Below are positions 6,788-11,039 of a stretch of DNA of 11,039 nt, piece by piece. The stretch is from contig NAOQ01000657.1 of the NCBI GenBank assembly GCA_002751075.1, forward strand, positions 29,880 to 40,918, written 5' to 3'. Under the pieces are notes generated by a model. That model saw nothing but the letters and a program-made list of their open reading frames with translations. It made no database searches and was not told where the DNA came from. Source of the DNA: Ichthyophonus hoferi (taxonomy: Eukaryota > Opisthokonta > Ichthyosporea > Ichthyophonida > Ichthyophonidae). How positions within the stretch are numbered: position 1 is the first letter of the stretch; each line of letters opens with the position of its first letter. The position numbers and the translations under genes are program-made.

Positions 6788-7096
6788 TCACATCCGTAAT
6801 GTGTCCATCGCTAGTTGAATCAGAAGATTTGATAAACGAAGTATTGAATCTTCACTAGAACTTATTGATAAGGATAATTGTGTAATGCTGACCACAATCG
6901 ACTGGGGGCAAAAGTGTTTGGTCGTTACTGTGGTATAGGCTTGTCTATCTTGATTTGCAAAGTCTGATGATGGTACAACGACTCTTGTTTTCTTAGATAT
7001 CCTTGAGGACCTGTTCGCCGTTCTTGGAGTTAACGTAATAAAGCGTTTCTTACTTTTGGACTTCATAATTCTTCCAAGACGAGTCATAATAAACAA
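6788..7096 (-). other. Open frame of the LTP family (about 99 codons), fossil of unidentified element
   Basis: From the ATG at 7087 the frame gives about 99 residues: a basic N-terminus (KSKSKKRF), the core TLTPRTANRSSRISKK, then TRVVVPSSDF and a serine-rich C-terminal part. The unit at 9535-9837 has the same order: ATG, lysine-rich start, PLTPRT..R, then TK-x-F-x-P, a serine run and a total of about 100 codons. Two independent copies of the same length argue that this was a real small protein or exon. This copy looks broken near its C-terminal end when compared with its relative. No known domain was recognised. A basic, low-complexity product could bind nucleic acid, for example a Gag-like protein, but that is a guess. 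It lies 18 bp downstream of the open frame at 7115-7315 on the same strand. Confidence 0.45.
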
Positions 7097-7114
7097 ACAA
7101 GAAAGTTTATTTAA

Positions 7115-7315
7115 TCAGTTTTTCTTTTTATTTTCCCCCGGCCATTGTGTAAGATCTTCCATTACATTATCTACTTGACCTCCGATAGTTTCCCAAGGTT
7201 CTGGAGCAAGCAGATCATGAAATGATTGGTCCAATATCAATTGATTGAATAACGCTTCATAGTTCTTATCTAGGTAAATTGATTTGCCAATAAGGATCTT
7301 TACGATTGGTCTCAT
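7115..7315 (-). other. 66-residue open frame in R2 copy B, unidentified
   Basis: The start is the ATG at 7315. The protein opens MRPIVKILIGKSIYLDKNYE, continues with FNQLILDQSFHDLL, then APEPWETIGGQVDN and a Lys-rich end. Composition is protein-like, with alternating hydrophobic and charged residues. Its first half corresponds to the repeat R2, whose other copies keep parts of the same peptide in decayed form (KSIYL at copy C, KPVYL at copy A). It is followed directly by the LTP-family frame. The phrase L-x-x-x-NYE-x-L...L resembles the LDG-x-NY-x-x-W opening of copia Gag (UBN2), but without the tryptophan, so that is speculation. It is more likely the least decayed member of a repeat family than a working gene. 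Confidence 0.4.
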
Positions 7316-7406
7316 TTACGTTGAACAGCTACGATTGACACCCGCGATAAACAAAGGTCGGAAAAAGATAAAAGAAAATAGAAACAACCAATAAACGCTC
7401 CGGCAC
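7213..7406 (-). repeat. Dispersed repeat R2, copy B (best preserved)
   Basis: Shares both ends and the interior with copy A, the left end with copies C and E, and a 15-nt core with C and D in the region of KSIYL. The left half overlaps the open frame at 7115-7315; the right half, up to CAACCAATAAACGCTCC, lies upstream of its ATG and may be leader or promoter DNA. Beyond the right end at 7435-7450 is a 15-of-16 match to the arm of the palindrome at 395-431. Confidence 0.8.
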
Positions 7407-7450
7407 GCCCAAAGAAGCCAGTGGAAGTCACTATACCATAGATTGCTATA

Positions 7451-8390
7451 CACATAAATGAAGATGGTATAAAATATAGAAAGCCAGTTTAAAGATTAGT
7501 GCAGATTAGTTTGTACATCTATATAATACAGAGATTGCATAGATCTGAGCAGGAAAATTTAGTACATTTCAGTGTATCCGTAGATTTTCTTTTATTATTA
7601 TTTAAAAAAGAACAAGGCGGTAGGAGAAAGCAAAGCAGGCGGAATACAGAGAGGTGAGATGGATTCACGTATGTAAGTCAAGAAAAGCTAATATATATAT
7701 ATATTATAAAAACAAAAAAAGATAACCATATTTTAGTCTTAATCAAGAAGGAATCGAGGCAGAGCTCACTTGATATGGCTGTGCTAAGCATTAAACCCAA
7801 CCCACTCCATAAGCGTAGCACAGCACAGGTGTTTTCTTCTCAGCTAACCTAAAGTCAGAGATTTAAATCAATACAGTTCTTATATTTGCTTGGCAAAGAT
7901 ATCTTTACAAATTTAAAACTCTTAGATCTGTAGAGCACTCACTCTGTAAGATCAACAGGTTGAAGGTATAATAAGTTTCACAGAAATCTAAAGAACTCTT
8001 GATACTCAAGCATTGTATTTTAACTAACCCGACAACCCTGTTTCAAAACTGCCAAAACAGAAAAGTTGAGATGTTAATAAGAAATTCAGACTTTTTTTAA
8101 CATTAAATTAGATTAGTCTCCTCTACTCCAGCCAGAGCAACATATACTACCTATCTTTAAATCAAATCCGAACTTATATAACTATATAATTTAACATTAA
8201 AATTTTAGGTTTCGGATTAAAAATAATACTTTCAAAACGCCTAAGCGTAGGGTTGAACCGCAAATAAAGAAATGAAACGTGTTATACAGGAGAGTATACC
8301 ATCTTAGCAGCAAATTTCCAATCGAGTGTGAACATAGAGGGCCATGGACAGACCAAACTCTAAGCCATCTATCGAGGTTCTGATATTAGG
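7451..8390. other. Long intergenic stretch, no secure gene
   Basis: About 940 bases. A TA microsatellite lies at about 7690-7706. ATACCAT (7433-7439) and ATGGTAT (7465-7471) form a weak inverted pair around the palindrome-arm match. A plus-strand stretch at about 8221-8390 reads as broken protein-like sequence (TPKRRVEPQIKK, then CEHRGPWTDQTL) but has no start and no recognised family. Nothing else was supported. Confidence 0.45.
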
Positions 8391-8392
8391 TC

Positions 8393-8475
8393 GATCATAA
8401 AATAATCGGTCCAATATTAGTTATTGCATAGCATTTTTAACTAGGTAAATTGATTTGTCAATACAAGCACTTACG
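8393..8475 (-). repeat. Dispersed repeat R2, copy C (partial)
   Basis: GATCATAAAATAATCGGTCCAATATTAG at the left end and TAGGTAAATTGATTTGTCAATA further on match copies A and B. On the minus strand it keeps DKSIYLV-KN, close to GKSIYLDKN in copy B. The right half of the family is absent; similarity stops near 8475, where ATTAATGA repeats begin. Confidence 0.75.
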
Positions 8476-8479
8476 TTAA

Positions 8480-9190
8480 TTAATGAATTAATGAATTATG
8501 AGCCATCCAAATAAGGACACGCTAGTACATAAAATCCTCGCACCAAGCTATTTGATAGGCTAGTTTTATCCAGCTTTAACTACTTGGGATTGAGGCTCAT
8601 TAGACAATTAGCGTTGCAATAGTTGTAAACAGATATTTTATCCAATAAATTTTATCTCGGTATAATTAGATAGTATAGGTGCAGATAGTACATTGCTCAG
8701 CCATTCTGCCCAAGACAGGTCCTGCTGACTTGTTTAATAACAGAAAAGTGTCTTAGCATATCCATATTCCGCGTATGCAAAGGGACACGTTTAAACTTCT
8801 CTTAATTTGGTGCTTTTCCTCCTTCTTAATAAAGATAGGTCGCAGGAACACTCTTGTATTTATTTATTATTCTCAACAATATTTTTTACGTAGGTAAATG
8901 TAGTGTGGGATTAAGGTTTAAGCAAATTCCCACAGAAATATTTTGGTGTAAGTCCAATGCTTAGGTAATTTATTAAAATCATTTTAAGTATACTGACAGG
9001 TCAATAGATTGGCAGAAACTATATTACGCCAACTCAGTCCATTATAAAGGACATGACAATATTTATTCCAAGATTGCTAGCCACGCAATGAATTGGGTTT
9101 CTATAGAAGTTTTCCAGTTAATAAGTCTAATAATTCTAGTTCAAGGTTAGTTAAATTCATAATGATTTTTTTTAATTACATAATATGTTT
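8480..9190. other. Intergenic stretch with decayed coding-like scraps
   Basis: No gene was recognised. On the minus strand about 8715-8850 there are two overlapping open scraps, one reading RPIFIKKEEKHQIKR and the other MLRHFSVIKQVSRTC. They look more like worn coding DNA than random sequence, and the first faintly recalls the P-x-F-x-V-KKK entry of Ty3-type reverse transcriptase, but this is too weak to name. Tandem TTAATTAATGAATTAATGAA lies at about 8476-8496. Confidence 0.35.
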
Positions 9191-9195
9191 TAAGC

Positions 9196-9238
9196 CCGAT
9201 AGATTGATTTGTCAATATATTATAAGTAAGCACTTCCC
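9196..9238 (-). repeat. Dispersed repeat R2, copy D (short scrap)
   Basis: ATTGATTTGTCAATA at 9203-9217 is identical to 8449-8463 in copy C, and AAGCACTT follows in both. The rest of the family is not visible here. Confidence 0.5.
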
Positions 9239-9534
9239 ACTTCCACATATGAGGTAACTAGCTAAAAATGCCATTGGTTTATTAAAATGAAAGGAGAAAA
9301 GTATAAAGGAAAAACCAGAATTAATAATAAAGCCCCCGGCTATTCCGCTCATACATGAATAGTACTTATGGCAAATATGAAGTTCTTGTAAAGATACACA
9401 GAAACACTTGGCGCTTAATTATATATATATGTAATACATATAGTTATTGTGATGTCTAATTTAACACTGGCTCTCGTAAACGATAGTGTTCAAATTGCAC
9501 TACTACTCGGAAGCCTGAAAATTGCTTACTGACA

Positions 9535-9837
9535 TTAGATAGTATCGTATTCTATGTTGCCAATATCAGTAATATTCCCGTCAGAAGTAGATACAGTGGG
9601 CACAGATTTGTCTGAACTACTGCTTGATGATGACGGGAGTGGCTGATATAATGGGTCGACCTCAGGTATAAACGTTTTGGTAGGAATAACGTTTGTAGGC
9701 TGAGTTTCCTCTAAAGTCTATGGAGTATTTATCATTTTTCTTTTATTCTCTGTTCAGATTCCCCTTGAAATTGTCCTTGGTGTTAAAGGAAGCGCCCTCT
9801 TAAAATATTTCTTTTTAAATACTTTATTCAGTTGCAT
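9535..9837 (-). other. LTP-family unit (about 100 codons), broken fossil of unidentified element
   Basis: From an ATG at 9837 to a TAA at 9535 lie exactly 101 triplets. The parts are a lysine-rich start (FKKKYFKR), PLTPRTISRG, a middle with PTNVIPTKTFIPEVDPLYQP, a run of seven serines, and an end reading STSDGNITDIGNIEY. The unit at 6788-7096 shows the same parts in the same order, and an STSDGHITDV block lies in another frame over 6760-6850. Downstream of both units a further short block ending PVL recurs (about 9460 and 6700). This copy is broken at about two places in its N-terminal half. The family is not recognised. Length, order and a basic-then-serine-rich layout would suit a small Gag-like or nuclear protein, but no motif confirms it. 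Confidence 0.45.
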
Positions 9838-10257
9838 ATTGATTTATAAAGAACCAACCAATGACTCGTATATAGTCAGGTAAAACGCATATTTATTTAT
9901 ATTAATTTCCAGTCCTCGTATGAGACCTTTGTAGGCATTATATAGTTCCTGCCGCTTCTGCCATCTTTACCGAATCCCAGTCAGTAAACTTTCTATGGTA
10001 CCTTATTGAAATAGATAAAGACATTTGAATGATTAGAATGGTATGGGTGTTAAACTTAATGTTAACACTTAAGATTACTATAAAGTTATTTAACCAAAGC
10101 TTTCAATAATAAAAGCCCCAAGTTAAAGCTAAAGCCTTTTGCCAATCTAATCGATAGCCATAACTTTGTGAAAGCTAATTGCTATTAATTAAAACATCTC
10201 TACTAATAGTTGGTCTTGTACCACTAATTCAATGGTTCCTTATTAATTAATAGATCT
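9838..10257. other. Intergenic stretch upstream of the 9837 unit
   Basis: No gene recognised. On the minus strand about 9935-9990, a short open scrap reads TDWDSVKMAEAAGTI. It stands where the open frame 7115-7315 would stand relative to its partner unit, but similarity to that frame is not convincing. Confidence 0.35.
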
Positions 10258-10300
10258 ATGTACAAAAATACTAACCAATCACGGAGAGGTTAGTAAATAG
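10258..10300 (+). repeat. Dispersed repeat R3, copy 2
   Basis: This is the inverted partner of 6342-6384: ATGTAC, 9 nt, then AACCAATCACGGAGAGGTTAGTAA with two changes in 24. ATAAATAAATAAAT follows from about 10313. No coding content was assigned. Confidence 0.65.
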
Positions 10301-10620
10301 GTACTTCATAACTATAAATAAATAAATCTATAAACGCTCTAGCTGAAAACGTTCGACCGATAGCGATAATAGTTTTTATTTACATAGTAACTTAGCTCCA
10401 CTTAATGATCGATCACATAGTATAATGTTGTTATTATTACTTATAATTAGTGGTACGATGAAGAGGACTTATTCATATTGTAATCTTTATTGACTAATCT
10501 CATAGCTATTTATTATTTTAAGGCCTGCATAGAAAAACCAGGTGAAATGAAATCATATCGAAATTTCTTTTAAATTTAATCGATCTCCACTTCTCTATTA
10601 TTATGGTCGACTGTACTCAA
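10301..10620. other. AT-rich intergenic DNA, no gene seen
   Basis: About 320 bases without a recognisable gene. TATAAACGCTCTAGC near 10329 resembles the R2 end AATAAACGCTCCG, but the match is too short to count as a copy. Confidence 0.45.
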
Positions 10621-10624
10621 TTTT

Positions 10625-11039
10625 CGGTGGTGAACTGATAACCACTTCAAAAAATATCCCCACCCTCCATCGGTTCAACCATTTTAGGTGCGGAAGGTGG
10701 GGCTGGATCTGCGATTAAATCTGCAGAAGGTTTAAGTTGGTTTTAACACAATAGTTTTGCCAGAAGAATTGGATTTAGAAAGTGTCAGTGACAATGGAAG
10801 CGCCGCTAGGTTGTTGGGCTTTAATAACCCTATCAAAATTCTCTTCGTCCATTTCTGACAGCTCTTCCGTGCTCGTCAAAGTTACTAATTATAAAACAGT
10901 GGAGGTCGATTTCTCAAAGCTAGAATTTAAAAAAATTATCCCGGAAGGAGGAGAGAGGTTAGCTAGTGCAAATGATTGTCTGGTAGGAACCGCCTTGTAA
11001 GTTTCTGTATTGCCCGAATCACTAGAATCTGAAGAAATG
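10625..11039 (-). other. Broken minus-strand coding sequence at window edge, unidentified fossil
   Basis: The minus strand carries consecutive protein-like segments: one running in from the window edge (SSDSSDSGNTETYKAVPTRQ, then FALANLSPPSG), one at about 10775-10885 (STEELSEMDEENFDRVIKAQ, ending IVTDTF), and a Pro/Ala-rich one near 10640-10720 (ADLIADPAPPSAPKM). The composition is acidic and Ser/Pro-rich, unlike random AT-rich frames. Y-x-x-V-x-T-R/K-x-x-F recalls AYTTVTTKHF and NVIPTKTF of the LTP units, so it may be a more distant member. It has several breaks. The plus-strand open frame 10782-11000 is its shadow. Confidence 0.4.

Noticed and set aside
8221-8390. Plus-strand gene with a basic N-terminus
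   Set aside because: No start codon, no recognised family and not a continuous frame; noted only as coding-like DNA.
10782-11000. 72-codon plus-strand open frame
   Set aside because: The opposite strand shows richer, more protein-like segments; this frame appears to be their shadow.

Overview
The window looks eukaryotic. It is AT-rich, its one convincing intact gene has spliceosomal introns (GTAAGC/GTAAGT donors, branch-like CTAAC/TTAAC/CTAAT about 20 nt before each CAG/AG acceptor), and most of the rest is heavily worn repeat DNA. The intron style, a Ty1/copia relic and a small secreted cysteine-containing protein suggest a repeat-rich fungus, perhaps an early-diverging one. That placement is inference with low certainty.

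Layout. Positions 1-900 hold a perfect 37-nt palindrome (395-431) abutting one copy of a dispersed repeat (432-534, family R1). Positions about 1000-1290 carry, on the minus strand, the relic of an HMG-box gene; the codon at the conserved tryptophan is TGA. Positions 1290-1700 contain simple repeats, a copy of a second dispersed family (R2, copy E) and a scrap of a third motif (LTP). Positions about 2560-3340 are a strongly decayed Ty1/copia pol fossil on the minus strand with an internal direct repeat. Positions 3351-5018 are the one intact-looking gene: TATA box, four exons encoding a 178-residue predicted secreted protein with an F5/8 type C (fucolectin-like) fold and a Pro-Thr linker, then polyadenylation signals. 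From 5600 to the end there is a field of repeat relics, most read on the minus strand: R2 copies A to D, two tandem open frames at 6788-7315, a homologous unit of about 100 codons at 9535-9837, and broken minus-strand coding sequence at the right edge.

No tRNA, rRNA, CRISPR array or operon was found. The intact gene appears to stand alone. The most unusual material is the set of dispersed, coding-derived repeat families (R1, R2, LTP). They recur several times in 11 kb, keep protein-level similarity more clearly than DNA similarity, and could not be assigned to a known element. They are treated here as fossils of an unidentified, possibly retroelement-related, family.
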